This document shows, piece by piece, positions 11,901 through 23,978 of a stretch of DNA of 64,000 nt. This DNA comes from Amphibalanus amphitrite (Eukaryota; Arthropoda; Thecostraca; Balanomorpha; Balanidae), in the NCBI RefSeq assembly GCF_019059575.1, contig NW_024882777.1:109501-173500 (forward strand), read 5' to 3'. Within the stretch, counting starts at the first letter, position 1. Each line of letters starts with the position of its first letter. A model generated the notes under the pieces. It was not told the origin of the DNA. It did no database searches and was given only the letters and a program-made list of their open reading frames with translations. The position numbers were made by a program, and so were the translations under genes.

Positions 11901-14652
11901 TTGGTATGCTACTGCTAAGATACAATTCATCCTTCCGTCTATTTATCTTTTTACCCATCCATCCATCCATGTTTTAACACTTTTTAGGGCGTGGTAATAT
12001 ATGTTTCAATCATTGTGTATGTAATTTTGCTAGGCCTTTCTTTAGTGTCTACCAACATGTAGCCCTAGAAGTATAAAATTAATCGGGCGTTTTTTTCTCC
12101 TTGTTTTGACCAGCGTACTTTGGGTTGATTGCACAATCTACAATCATTTGACGTCAAGGTACTGATCTGTTACCGCTTCTGCCTGCCGCTGACCAATCTT
12201 CACTCCTGGCTGACACCCCCCCCCCCCCCCGCCTCCTCCGACACAGGCACGGCCGACACCCAGGTGCTAACGCTCCCCATCATAGACGTAGTGAGCCCCC
12301 GACCGCCATACCTGCCGCTCGCGGTACCGGCCGACCTGGCGGACCGACTGGCCCGCCTGCACGGCGACCCCAGTGTCTGGTTCACGGCCCAGTTCGTGAG
12401 GTACCTGATGAGGCCGCAGCAGCACCTACAGAACGACCTGGACGCGTTCGTGAAACGGGTCCAACTGCGAAACCCCTGCGTCGGGTATGTGAAGGGTGCG
12501 CTGTGGGTTAGCAGCTTGGGGGAGAAAAAAAAAAACGTTCCTTCAATTTATTTTTGGAATAGTTAAATTCGTCGACGTTCTTTCTCCCCTCGTTGCTGAA
12601 ACTGAATAATTTTTCGAGTGGCTTTATCGTGTATGATTCTATGATGTGTTGGTTAATTTCGGAGATCAAATTGCGGTTCTCTGCTAGTTACGAGTATTAT
12701 CCTGCATAGTGACTTATTGTCTTTGACAGTCAGACTACCAATTATTACTTGGCCGTTACACCGGCCTCTCATTCATTCTCTGTGTGACGTGTTGCTAACG
12801 TGACTGACCTGCCCCCTATCGTCGTCGTCGACACAGGATACACGTGCGTCGCACGGACAAGGTGGGCACTGAGGCTGCCTTCCACCCTATCGAGGAGTAC
12901 ATGCAGCACGTGCACGAGTTCTACGAACGACGTCAGATGGAGGCCGGCGGCGGGGACGGCAGCCGGCGCTGTGTCTACCTGGCCTCGGACGATCCGTCTG
13001 TGTTCCAGGACGCCGTCAACAAGTCAGTACCCAAGTCAATAAGTCAGTAATCAGTTTCCAGTCCCTATGCGGTGGGACACTTTCTCGTCCGGGCTAAGAG
13101 CGTTTCGGACTGGGCAGCAGTTTGTGTTACAGCGCGGGTTGTGAAGGTGACAATGACCATCGTAGAAAGAGGACTAGGGAATTAGAGCCGATCACAGCCG
13201 GGTCTTGTCCTTTGCGATCATTGTTGAGTGTAACAGTGTTGTATTGCACCAACTTATTTCTGATAAGTTTACATGGCGACCGTAGCATGTGGGTGGATTG
13301 CAACATCATCTGAAATAATTTGACGGTAATTGCTAAGGCTGCTGTCTAACCGTTTCCCGTCCGCCTGTTTCCCAGGTTCCCGGACTACACGTTCCTGGGC
13401 GACCCGAGCGTCTCCAAGACTGCAGCCGTCTCCTCGCGGTACACGGACGCCTCGCTGCGCGGAGTCATCACCGACATCCACGCGCTGTCGCTGACCGATC
13501 ACCTGGTCTGCACGTTCTCATCACAGGCAAGTTACGGTGCCAAAGTCTCAATCTCAGGACGTGGTTTATGGTCTGACACAAGGCCCTAAAACTACAGGTC
13601 TAAGCCAGGTAGGAAGTGATCTTACAAGAGGCGTCCAGTCTCATTGCACGCAAGTATTGCCTCTGCCTTATAGCTCATGTGTTTCTCACAAGTGGGCCGC
13701 GGTCCCGAGGGTGCGTCACGTGCTTCTCACAGGTAAGTCGTCTCGGGGGTGAGTCGCGTTTCTCACGGGTGTCTCATTTCCTTCTCACATGTAGAGATAT
13801 TGGCTGGATCGCCTCTTGATGGAAAGGTATCTGCGTTTTTATACAGCTGCGGACTGCGTGCATTATTTGCTTGACTGGTGGATCTGTGCTCGAGTTGCAG
13901 TCGCACTTTATTTGACTGTCGCGTTCACAGCCGCCGACTGACGCGTCTCTTCCCTCAGGTCTGCCGAGTGGCCTACGAGCTGATGCAGACCATGCACGTG
14001 GACGCGGCCGACTGGTTCACCTCACTGGACGATATATACTACTACGGCGGCCAGTCGCCGCACGAGCAGACGGCCCGGTTCGCTCACCAGCCGGCCGACG
14101 GGTCGGAGATCGCGCTCAGTCCCGGCGACACGGTCGGCATCGCCGGTAGGTGGCAGCACTGTCGGGAGGGAGCAGTCTGTGTGGACGGGCTAATGGTGGT
14201 GGTGGTTAACTGATAAATAAATCGGTTATCTGATAGATACATCTGACGAATGCCTAATGCCTCTGGCCTAAATGTCCTTGATAAACCCCTTGTATGGTTG
14301 CTTTGCAGCATTGGAATCATGTTTTGGAAATAATTGTATCATAATACTCTTTCAGTCGGAGAAAACCCGATAACTGTTGTGGACGTATTTCTCATACGTT
14401 TATTGTCACGTTTTGAGCTAGATACTAGCAACGAATAAACCCGTCGCGTGTTTTGAATACTTATTATCCATCTAGAATATTCCCGTGCTTCTGACACCTC
14501 CATATATTCTGGCAGGTAACCACTGGAACGGCTACTCCAAGGGCGAAAACCGGCGACTAAAGAAGGTGGGCCTGTACCCGGCGTACAAGACGCGCGACAA
14601 ACTGCGAGTAGTCGAGTTCCCGCGGTACCCAGAGGTGCCGCTAGTTCTCTGA
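8984..14652 (+). CDS. FUT8: Alpha-(1,6)-fucosyltransferase (core fucosylation)
   Basis: FUT8 transfers fucose from GDP-fucose to the innermost GlcNAc of N-glycans in the Golgi. Ten coding exons are read: 8984-9204, 9642-9733, 10134-10305, 10691-10856, 11134-11320, 12247-12484, 12837-13022, 13376-13526, 13959-14145 and 14516-14652 (stop TGA 14650-14652). Phases agree at every junction. The N terminus is a short cytosolic tail plus a hydrophobic type-II anchor ([20 protein letters not shown]), then a Gly/Ser stretch and a coiled stem. Diagnostic motifs follow: [48 protein letters not shown], the GDP-fucose-binding [35 protein letters not shown] and [11 protein letters not shown]. The C-terminal SH3-like domain runs from [17 protein letters not shown] to LYPAY. 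The protein ends YPEVPLVL. The intron after 13526 uses a GC donor (CAG|GCAAGT). An upstream non-coding exon probably ends at 7845. Confidence 0.96.
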
Positions 14653-14900
14653 TAGTCTGCAGATACCGGTAGTGCTCTGGCTCGCTAATGGCGAATGGTT
14701 GAGGCTCGCGGTACCCTCAGGTGCCCCCTGATGCTCTTCGGTACCGTAGGTGCCCTCCGATCGTCTACGGTACCAGAAGGTGCTCCCAATGGCCCATGAT
14801 ATCTGCTGGTACCCTCCAATGATCACCGTTACCCGGAGGTGCTCTATGAAGGCTCACGGTACTCGAAGGTATCCTCTGATAGTCCCCCGGTACCCGTGTT
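14621..14900 (+). repeat. 30-bp minisatellite spanning the FUT8 stop codon
   Basis: Degenerate tandem units, each starting with GGTACC (or GTTACC/GGTACT) and followed by AGGTGC about 10 bases on, begin at 14624, 14710, 14740, 14769, 14808, 14828, 14858 and 14889. Most spacings are 29-31 bases. The first unit is coding: it encodes RYPEV near the FUT8 C terminus, and the TGA falls in the same unit. The rest lie in the 3' UTR. Confidence 0.8.
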
Positions 14901-15345
14901 TCCGTCGGCTATCATTGATCGTCCCGACAGCTGCGACTTTGAGTGTCGACTGCGGCCGGGGCCCATTCGGCATTCTATGCCCGGCCGGCCGGTGCCGGTG
15001 GCCACAAGTTGGCCTAACTCGCCGACCGGCCGGCCGCGCCGTGAGGTACCTTCGGAGTGACACCCGACTGCTCGGCCGGCGCAGCAGAGCAGCGGGCAGA
15101 GCCGGGCCGCCGCACACTGGTCGGAAACGCTCCAGCGAGAGGCCAGCGGCCTTTCCGCAAAAGTTTTTTGCTTGTTATTCCACAACTAGTGAAGCAAACT
15201 TCATAAAACTTTGCATACCTTCTCTGTCATATGTAAGCTATCATTTGGATGTCAACCACTAAATATATGACGTGAATCTGTTAAGTTATGACGTCATAAT
15301 TGAGTATAATACAGGATCTAGCACCACTTTAAGTCAACAAGGGAA
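14901..15345. other. GC-rich 3' flank of FUT8, nothing recognised
   Basis: The first 200 bases are GC-rich with CCGGCCGG palindromes. The rest is AT-rich. No gene or element is recognised. A TGACGTCA palindrome occurs at about 15288. Confidence 0.4.
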
Positions 15346-16865
15346 ATTGTGAGCTGCTATTCGGGCACCGGGAATGGTTTCATGCACTCCTTGCAAGGTC
15401 CAGTGCTTGAATTTAGCATTGTTGACTTTGCGTGACGTCATTTATGACGTCACTAAGGCCATGTAAGTTTTTCGTCAATAACTCCTGATCAGATGGAGCT
15501 AGAGAGTCGGGAAAGCCACCATTGGACTCAGGAAGACCTGCCGAATCGAATGAGATGCGATATGACCTCCTACAACCATTTTCATGACCTGAGGGGCTCC
15601 GACCTGACCTTGACCCGAGGTTAACACCTCAACCCTCGCCGGCACAGGGGGTTGATGCACCCCCTTAAGGTTTTTCGCGAATAACTCGCGTAAAAAGCGG
15701 CCGATCGCGACGAAACTTTCAGTACCCTTGCATTGATCAATTTTACACCTACCCTGTAAATTTCATGACCCTGACCCCAATGACCTTTGACCTGTGACCT
15801 CTTTTCCGTGACCATGTTTGGCCGAAATCGCGATTCGGCGTATGTCGGCTCGCATTAGCCGCGCGTTTGCAAGCTTTTCGTGGTTTCAAACGTTCAAACA
15901 TGTGATTTGATGTTGCTCCCATACATTAGGATGGGTGTCAAGGTCACCTGAAGGTCAGGTCAGGTCATTGACCTTTGGTGACCTCGGGTGACCTCGGTTC
16001 ACTTTTTCGAGTTTTACATGTTTCTAGGCTAGTTTTTGGAGCTGAATTCTAATTAAGCAGCCATTTGAACATTTACGAAGTAGTTTTGGCGCCTTCGTAA
16101 CATGTTACGAAGCTGTCAGAGGCGGTTGACACGTATTACGAATACCCGTCACAACCCCTACCGGTTGACCTGACCTGACCTGACCCGACCTGGTCTAAAT
16201 GCTTAAAGACATCATCTCTGATCAACACTAACACGATATTCGTGATCAGCACCCCGGAAAACCACATAGCAGCCACAATTTACGACTTTCTAACAGGTCT
16301 CGATTTTCCCGGTTTTCGGGTCATTGACCTGACCTGGAAGGTCACCCGATGACCTAGGACCTTAAAATTGGGTATCATCGGCTTTCTCTCGTGACGGGCA
16401 ACACGCTCGTTTTTTTCCGCGAGGCTCTAGCTCGATCAGGGGCCAAACGCGAGGGCCAAACGCCAACTCGATCGTACCAACCCCCCCCCCCTTGTGCCGT
16501 CGAAGGACGCAAAATGGCCTGTGCCGGCGAGGGTTAAGTTGACTTTACCCGAACACCAAGTATAGCATTCAACGCGCCTTAGCTAGACAAACACGATTAT
16601 GCCAAAATCGCGGCAGTGCGACCATTTTTGGCAAAGTAATTAACCTAAAACCCAGCCCGTGCCTTGTGGCATTTACCTGACCTAAGAGGTCACTGGCTGA
16701 CTCAAGACCTTTAAATCGGGTAGTACCTAATTTTTGCGTCTTATAACGGCACACAAGTTTGTTTTTTGCCGCGAGGCTCTAGCTCAATTAGAGGCGAAAC
16801 GGCGAGGGAGTTGTACCAACCCTCCCCGGTCAATGTAGAAAACCAATCGGTCCGGCCAGGGTTAA
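15346..16865 (+). mobile_element. Diverged, end-less copy of the 1.9-kb element core, with nested insertion
   Basis: The flanks 15346-15632 and 16534-16830 align in order with 22975-23216 and 23213-23510 of the complete element at 22079-23978. Shared landmarks are CATGCACTCCTTGCAA, the doubled TGACGTCA, GGAGCTAGAGAG, the ATTCGATG-type motif, and the GAGGCTCTAGCTC block. The copy is more diverged than the other copies and lacks both termini. It is interrupted by a TTAA-type element (15633-16533). Confidence 0.8.
15633..16533 (+). mobile_element. TTAA-flanked MITE E1 (piggyBac-like ends)
   Basis: Terminal inverted repeats CCCTCGCCGGCACAGG begin at 15633 and, on the other strand, at 16533. The right flank is TTAA (16534-16537); the left flank is TCAA, one change from TTAA. 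Just inside the left end is a G-run/palindrome/C-run (GGGGGTTGATGCACCCCC), then a TTTTTCGCGAATAACTCGCG motif. The interior carries clusters of GGTCA/TGACC. There is no transposase frame. TTAA duplication with CCC ends is the piggyBac signature; membership is inferred from the ends only. Confidence 0.85.
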
Positions 16866-18908
16866 ATACCGGAATTGTGATCTAATGTAAAAAGACGGCC
16901 CAAGGTAACCCGACGTCAGTGACAGGTGTCCTATATTTGCAGCGTCTTATATTCACGAAGGTTTCAATTTCCACTTTCTTCAGCCGAGTGATGGTTGTCA
17001 ATAGCAAGGCTCTCTAAATGCAAGCCGAGATCGCCACGCAATATGTGGAAGGCTTTTGATGTCAATGCATACATAAATGCATACATAAAACGCGCTTTTC
17101 ACAAAATTCATAAACTCAAGCGCATCTGTTTTTAATAACCAGTCAACTACGCATGGATGCGTGCAGGCCACACAGGTCAGCGTAAGCCGGGCGCGGCGGC
17201 CGAGCCGAAACTGGGGCGGGGCGGGCGGTAGTTGGGTAGGAAGAGCGGCTCCTGCAAATTTTGCGCAAATATGCGCAGTTAGCTTTTATGTTGCCCTGGT
17301 GTAAATTTAAATCCTACTTCATCTCACAAAAAATCAGAGTGGAACTAGATGGGACTACCTGTTGTTTCCTTACCTAAACTTTGCAGTTATATTCCAGAAT
17401 CACTGTAGGAGAGCCTTCATAAAAAAGCTATAGTACATCTTAGTTAGGGAAAAAGTATACCCAAAATTTTGCACTGACCAGTCGGCAACTTCATAACGAA
17501 CATTTTGATGCATAATATGTGGGATTTCAATTTGGTGTCTATCAGCAATAAGACTCTGAATATCCGGCTCAAGAAACCTCTTGCTCCGCGTCAGTTTCCG
17601 AGTTCTGGGATACCCCATCTTCGGGGGCTGATTACAGCTATTTTTGGTCACCCGAATTAGTTTTTTTGGCCTAAGTATAATAATTTGATCAATTTCAAAT
17701 CGATCTGTATAAAAAATAATCCGAAACTCCGGAATCGCCCGTGGCCTCTCGTGAGGGCGTTTCCGACCAGTGTGCGCCGGCCGGGTCGGGAGGGGTCGGG
17801 GGCAGATCCATGGTTGAGGGATGCGCCAGACACAGGGTATCGAACCGTGTATGCAACTGGCCGGTGCTGTGTCTTACATTATGTTTTTAGGGACCATCGT
17901 CTTCGCGACATGATAGTAGGAGCAGTTGTTTTTTTCGTTTTGCGAAATTTCTTCCCAGGTATTAGTGTAGTGTTTGCAAAATGTCATGGCTAAGCACTGT
18001 CTAGGGGTTGTCGTTATCCGTCGTTTTCTGCCTGTTGTGGGGTAAGAGTGCCCTGCCGGCGTGCGGTCTCCCCGGGCCGTCTGTGAGGAAGGGAGGGGTG
18101 TGCTTGTGTGTGGGTGTGAAGGGCTGCGTGTGCGGGCTAACTGTCCACCGTTGGGTCTTCTGTCTGCCCCGAGGGTTGGGATGGGCACAGGGCGACCAGA
18201 AGGTGCTGTCTGACGGTGCGGTGTCGCTCGCTGCCGCACGACATCGTCCGCCGCGGTAGCTCCTTCCCAGCCCCTGTTGGTGCGGTGTGCCGGCTCTGGG
18301 TCGCCCGGCTGCGGGCGCCGATGGGCGGCCGTCCCTGGTCGTGCGCTGTGGCCAGTCCGAGGCATTCCTCGCTGTGATATGGAAGCAGACCGCCTGCAGT
18401 GAATTGGGACTTTGATTCGGTGGTGTCCGATGTACTTGCTGTGTTGTTTTAAGCGGACGGGATTAAGTTGTTGGTGCTTTGTGTTATTATTGGTGTTTTA
18501 TTGTTATTTCGGTTTAATGACATCGATTTAGCTATCATTTATGTTTAGTTACCAGACTACTGGTACCCTTAGACATTAATATTTGTCTCAGTTGCCAATG
18601 CTTCAAATTAGGCGGTTTCTTTTTAGCATTCCTTAGTCACCATTACACGCCAATTTAGCAATACGACCCAGCGACATCGGCATCAGATGCATGCCGTCTG
18701 GACAGTGGTTACTCCATGGTTGATTCGGTTCACTCCAGTAGTCTGAAGCCGTCATAATGATAGTAGTGCGAGCCGCCCGGACCGGTGACTCCAGCCGGCT
18801 GACGGGCTGCTGGGCTGGACTGCTGAGCTCTTAGTACTTCCGCCAGTAGCTGCTGGCCCATGGGCTACTGCTGGCTCGCACAGTGCTGCCGACATGACTT
18901 CTGGCTCG

Positions 18909-19030
18909 TTCAGTATTACCGGTAGGATGCCGGTCAGTTGAGCATTACTGGCGAGGCTGAGCTGGTCTGTCGGTATTGTCGGCGTACTGGCACCCGGTCA
19001 GTTCAGTATTACCGGTGGGATACTGGTCGG
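18909..19030 (+). repeat. About 89-bp tandem duplication
   Basis: The string GTTCAGTATTACCGGT occurs at about 18909 and again at about 18998, each followed by a similar GGATnCnGGTC. Related GTTCAGTACT/GTTCGGTACT pieces lie just downstream. This is a short, decayed tandem repeat. Confidence 0.55.
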
Positions 19031-21108
19031 TTCGGTACTCCTGGTCCATTCAGTACTGCTGGTCGCAGCGGGTCCGCCCAGAGCTCCGGCAGGCTCTACT
19101 GGTCTCTCGGTGCTGCCGCATTGGTGGTGTCGCTATCGGACCTGATGATCCCGTCTCCAAATTGGATTGACGCTGCTCGCAATGGAACAGTCCCCATGCA
19201 AAAACGTCCACAAGAGTCTCTTCTCACTACTGTTCAACGACAAGCTTCCGCTAAAAGCGTTCTAGCGTTTTGGTGGTGCCGTTTCTTCGCAGAATTACGA
19301 GGTTTTGCTTCGTCGGTGGTGGTCGAATGACCAATGGTCATGTCTGTGATATGGTGACCTAGACGGCTTACAACGATGGTACGCAATTCTGCATTCAACG
19401 GATGCGTTTTTGTTGGTCATATTTTGGCTTTACCTTACCTATTTAACGAAAGAAACGAGATCGACTCTGGGAGGCGCCGGCTTGCGAGGTGTTGATAAGT
19501 AATATTGTGTACGCGATCCATCCAGTGCGTATTTTACGAATGTGTGTGTATATTCCACAGTGTTTTCTGTGCGATACTTATCCAGCCTCACGGCATTCTT
19601 CGAAGACTTACTTAATTTATGCTTGTAACCTTGATCACTATTCACTATTGCTGCTTATTGCTGTGACACTTTTCCTTGCAGTGACGCGAGCCACACGTTT
19701 GCTGTTGTCGCACTCTTAGCTTGTCAAAGTGTGCCTCACATTTAGCCTGCTGCAGGCATTACACGCTATCTGGTCTATACATGTTTGATATCCACGGCTG
19801 CACACGCACTTTTGGACCCGTTTTGTGCGCTAGCACCGTCTCCTAGTCTCGACTGCCGAGTCCTTCTCTTGGCTGGCTTTTCTGCCGTATTGCTCTCTAT
19901 ACAATGTATTCATCATCTCACGTTTTTGGTGGTTCGCCTTTATTGCCAGCGACGACCTGACTGTGCCGTTTCACCGGCTTAGCTTGTCTACTTCACTCTT
20001 TCTACACTTCTCTCTGAGCGTCCATTGGCCGTGCATTTTTCAGCACGTTTTGTTGTGCTGGGTGGATAAATAAGTGATGGTGCCGAGACATGTCTACCAA
20101 CCACTGTGTGAGCAATGTTCGAGCGTTAAACGATGTCTACGGATGCTATTTATACGCTAGTTTGTAGATGAAGTGCGCACTGAAATACACACGTAGCAAG
20201 TGTCACGTTGTGTAGTGGAGGAACGCGTGTGGATGAGGGACATGGTCGAGTGAGGGCGAGCAGCTGCACTTAATCACCGATACTCGGCTTTTAATTTAGA
20301 GTTCCGGAAAGTGAAGACTGTGGTCCGATGGGTGTACTCGAAAATAGCGGATTAAAAAGACTGACAATTGTCGGTCGTATTGACGATTAGAAAATGTGGC
20401 CATAGACGTATAAATCTGATTGTAAAATTATTGATTACCAAAAGAAGTATGCGAGTTTCGTTGCCTAACCGAGGTGACCCAGAAAAATGGAAACTCGTGG
20501 GCTCGACACCACGCTCAGTTCAGTCCCCGGGCTCGATACCCCGTCCAGTTCATCCCCTTAGTCACGGTGCCCCGTTCAGAACGAATCCGGCGCATGGTCG
20601 CTGAGCTCGGATCAGTCCCGTCGGGCGAGGGTCCCGTTCAGCTCAGGTCTGTCCCGCCGAGTTCGGCGCCCCTTTCATGTCTGTCACTGTCCCGTTCAGT
20701 TCAGTTCGGCTCCGTCTCCCGGTCCGTTTGGGGCGCGGCGCCCCTCTCAGTTCGAGCACTGCCCCTGTTCAGTTCGAGCCCGTCCCCCGGCCCGGCTGGG
20801 GCGCGGCGCCGGGCCGCCGTCCGACTAACTGGCCGCCCGGGAAATCAGCGGGCGCGCCGATGATGCAGGCACGCTGCAGCGCTGCTTGTTACCGTTCCCG
20901 GCTCACCGGCCGGCAGCCACGCGTGCTTTATGGTCAGCCTCACACCTGTGGGTGGGAGGCCGACTGAGGACGGGTGATGGGTGCGCCGCGGTGGAGGGGT
21001 GCACTGCAAACGCGGCTGGAGCGGATGCCTCTGCGGTACAGACGGGATATAGTTCAAACTCGGTGTCTCGACGCCCGTTCTTCGGCACATTTGGTTTTAA
21101 ACCTGCTG

Positions 21109-21715
21109 TCAGGGGCGTAATTTTATATCTCTTTGTGGGGGCAGATGCACCCACAATCCTGAAATATGCCCCCACAATCATGCAAATGCACCCACAAGTC
21201 TTCTTTTACAGCCTTTCGAGAGCACGGCACCCTGCGCATGCTCTAACGGCGTCATGCTCTAACCTTTTCATGGTTTCACGGCTCCCTCGTAACCGTCTGG
21301 CGCCCCTATGTCCCCACCAACGTAGCACTACTGTTAGACGCCCTTCTGACCTCTCAGCGCCCCTGGACCACACCTCTCAGCGCCCCTGGACCACAAAGGG
21401 TTTTCAATCACTCGGCGCCCTTCTAGGCGAATGGTGCCCTTTTCATGGTCTCACGGCGCCCTCGTAACCGTCTGGCGCCCCGTACGTCCCCACCAACTTA
21501 GCATTACAGACTGTGCGGCGCCCTTCTGACCTCTCTGCGTCCCTGGATCATAAAACATTTTTAATCACTTGGCGCCCTTCTGGGAGAATGGCGCCCTTGT
21601 CTTGATCTCACGGCGCCCTTGTAACCTTCTGGCGCCCCTACGTCCCCTAAGCGGCCTGGCGCCCCTACAGCTTGGCACCCACAATCATTTTGGGAAAATG
21701 AACACCCTTGCCTGC
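21109..21715. repeat. GGCGCCC-rich tandem repeat, about three units
   Basis: Three copies of a unit containing TCACGGCGCCCTCGTAACC and TCTGGCGCCCC lie near 21270, 21450 and 21610, about 160-180 bases apart. The block is bounded by ACCCACAATC pieces. It starts with CAGGGGCGTAATTTTA at 21109, which resembles a hAT-type terminus, but no matching right end was found. Confidence 0.6.
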
Positions 21716-22078
21716 TGTTGAACTAACTAATTATAATTCAGGTATTTGGCTTCGCAGTTCGGAACATCATGTGGGAATAAAAATTAGTCGGCACGTCACA
21801 ACCATGCGGTTTCCTTGTCAGCTCACGTGTTACTGGGGTATCGAGATGCGTTTTTTTTTTGCGTTAGACTAATTCAAATTGCGGTTTATTCAGCATTATG
21901 AACGTTGTTTGTCTTTGGGTGCATTTGAAGTTTTCCAATGTGCCTGTGTATTTTTATGTCTTCGTTATATCTGCATTTTGTTGTGGGGTAGGTATGTGAA
22001 ATCAGAATGACCACGAGGAAAACTGGAACAACCAGCCTAAGTCGCCGAATTAATTACTGGGACAAAGATAATATTGCT

Positions 22079-23978
22079 GGGGCATTCCACGATAGATCGT
22101 ACCACTTTTTTCCAATTTGACACCCTCATCTCTCGGAATTTGACGAGAATTGGTCTCAGGGGTAATCAGGGGCTCTGAATCCACCTGTAACAATTTCAGG
22201 CTTATCAGATAAGCATTTTTTGAGTTATGGTGTATAACATTTTTTGGATCTTGCTTTGCAGCGCTAAGTTTGGCGGGCTGTAACTCTAAGACGGATTATT
22301 CAAATGCCAAATGTTATATAACATTGAACTTGCAATGAAACAGAGATTAATATGTATTTTTGAAATTTCGAAAAATACGCTATTTTTGATATAAGACATA
22401 TCGAGTTTTCTTTCATTTGTATTTTTTGGACTTTGGGACCAAAATTTTTTGAATTTTTATTTCTTTAAAAAAATGTTTGGCTCATTGTTAAGAAGCATGC
22501 AAAAAATTAGGAAGGTGTTCTTTCTATAAATGTATTTATTTTACGTCACGATAACGGTTTCGAATAGTGATTTCGGGAGGGGAGCTTACAAATGGCGTGG
22601 TAAAGCTGCCTAGTGACATCACGGGTTACTGAAATTTCAATTCAAGTCTGAGACATCTGAAAAAAGTGAAAAGAAGGTTCATTCAACCCTCTTTCCTATA
22701 AGCGCGAGGGTGAAAAATGCTGTTTGGTTCTGACATTGTTTTTGGACGCCAATGACCATAGCTGTCCGAGATGAAAGTTACAGGACGCATACATGGTGTC
22801 CTCCAGAGGTCTCACAACTTGTATATCTGGGAATTTTTCAAGGTTACATGAGGTCAGGTCGGTCACGTGACATCACTGTTATAAATCAATGGGGAAATAT
22901 AAAAACTGTTATTTTGGCGCCGAGAATGATCCAAAACTATACCACGTACATGGTATCGTGATTCCATGCACTCCTTGCAAAGTCCAATGCTTTACTTTTG
23001 CATTGTTAACCTTGCGTGACGTCATTTATGACGTCACTAGGGACGTACGAGTTTTTCGTCAATAACTCCCGATCTAATGGAGCTAGAGAGTCGGGAAAGC
23101 CACCAATGGACTCGGGATGACCTTCCGAATCGAATGATATGCCATATGATACCCTTTGCCCAGCTTCGTGACCTGAGGGGCTCTGACCTGACCTTGACCC
23201 GAGGTCAACTACTTAAGTTGACCTCACCCTAGCAAAAAGTATACCATTCGATGCACCTGATCTAGGCGAACACAATGATGCCAAAATCGCGGCTCTGCGA
23301 CCATTTTTTGCGAAGTTATTTACTAAAAACCGAACCCGTAACTTCAGTCACGTGACCTGACCTCAGACGCTACCGGTTAACCTGAGACCTTAAAATCGGG
23401 TACCAATCGCTGCGACTTGTAACGGCACACACGCTCGTTTTTTCCGCGAGGCTCTAGCTCTATTAGAAGCGAAACGGCGTGCTGGGGTCGTATCAACCCC
23501 TCCGAAACCCATTTTGTTTGCGGGAAAATGAGGAACTTATAGAAATAACACCTTTCTAATTTTTTGCATGTCGATTTGCAATGACATGAAGATTATTTTG
23601 AAAAAATAAAAATGTGAAAAATTTTGGTCCCAAAAGTCATTAGAGGCAAATGAAAAAAGATTAAGGTTTTTGCTCAACAATGAAATTTTTTCTTTGGAAT
23701 TTTTAAATAGTAATATTAATTTTTGATTCATCGCAAGCTTAGTGTTGTTTACTTTTTGTTGGTTGCTTAACCCGTTCTTGAGTTATAGGCCATCAAACTC
23801 ACCGTTACATACCGAAGTTAAAAAAATGTAATGCAATATAACTCAAAAAGTTTTGATCTGAGAAGTCTGATATTTTGCCAGGCGTCTTTGGGGCCTATGA
23901 TTACCCCTAGGACCGATTTTCATTAAAATCTGAGAGATGAGGGTGACGGGCCTGGTACGATCTATCGTGGAATGCCCC
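22079..23978 (+). mobile_element. Complete 1.9-kb long-TIR element (family A)
   Basis: The ends are exact inverted copies, GGGGCATTCCACGATAGATC at 22079 and its complement ending at 23978. They are flanked by a perfect 4-bp duplication, TGCT (22075-22078 and 23979-23982). The inverted repeat is long and imperfect, about 450 bases each side: 22079-22530 pairs with about 23520-23978, including the TTTGGGACCAAAATTTTT blocks. The centre holds a doubled TGACGTCA (23017-23036), a GAGCTAGAG motif, GGTCA clusters and an unoccupied TTAA at 23213-23216. There is no transposase frame. A 4-bp duplication fits Chapaev/Sola/Ginger-like transposons, but the superfamily cannot be decided here. Confidence 0.88.

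Larger units (their letters stand above)
16866..22078. other. Gene-poor DNA with degenerate repeats
   Basis: No gene is supported in this 5.2-kb stretch. It contains a duplicated segment around 18909-19030, a CAGTTCAG/GTCCCG-rich low-complexity tract (about 20500-20830), and the GGCGCCC tandem repeat listed separately. Reading frames of 100-190 codons here match no family and look like chance frames in GC-rich repeats. Confidence 0.45.

Noticed and set aside
14750-15262. 170-codon plus-strand frame
   Set aside because: Covers the FUT8 3' UTR minisatellite and GC-rich flank; overlapping frames on the other strand are equally long.
17795-17865. tRNA-like sequence on the minus strand (GGTTCGATACC)
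   Set aside because: Only the B-box resembles a tRNA; no cloverleaf can be folded.
20886-21467. 193-codon plus-strand frame
   Set aside because: Runs through the GGCGCCC tandem repeat; no recognisable protein.
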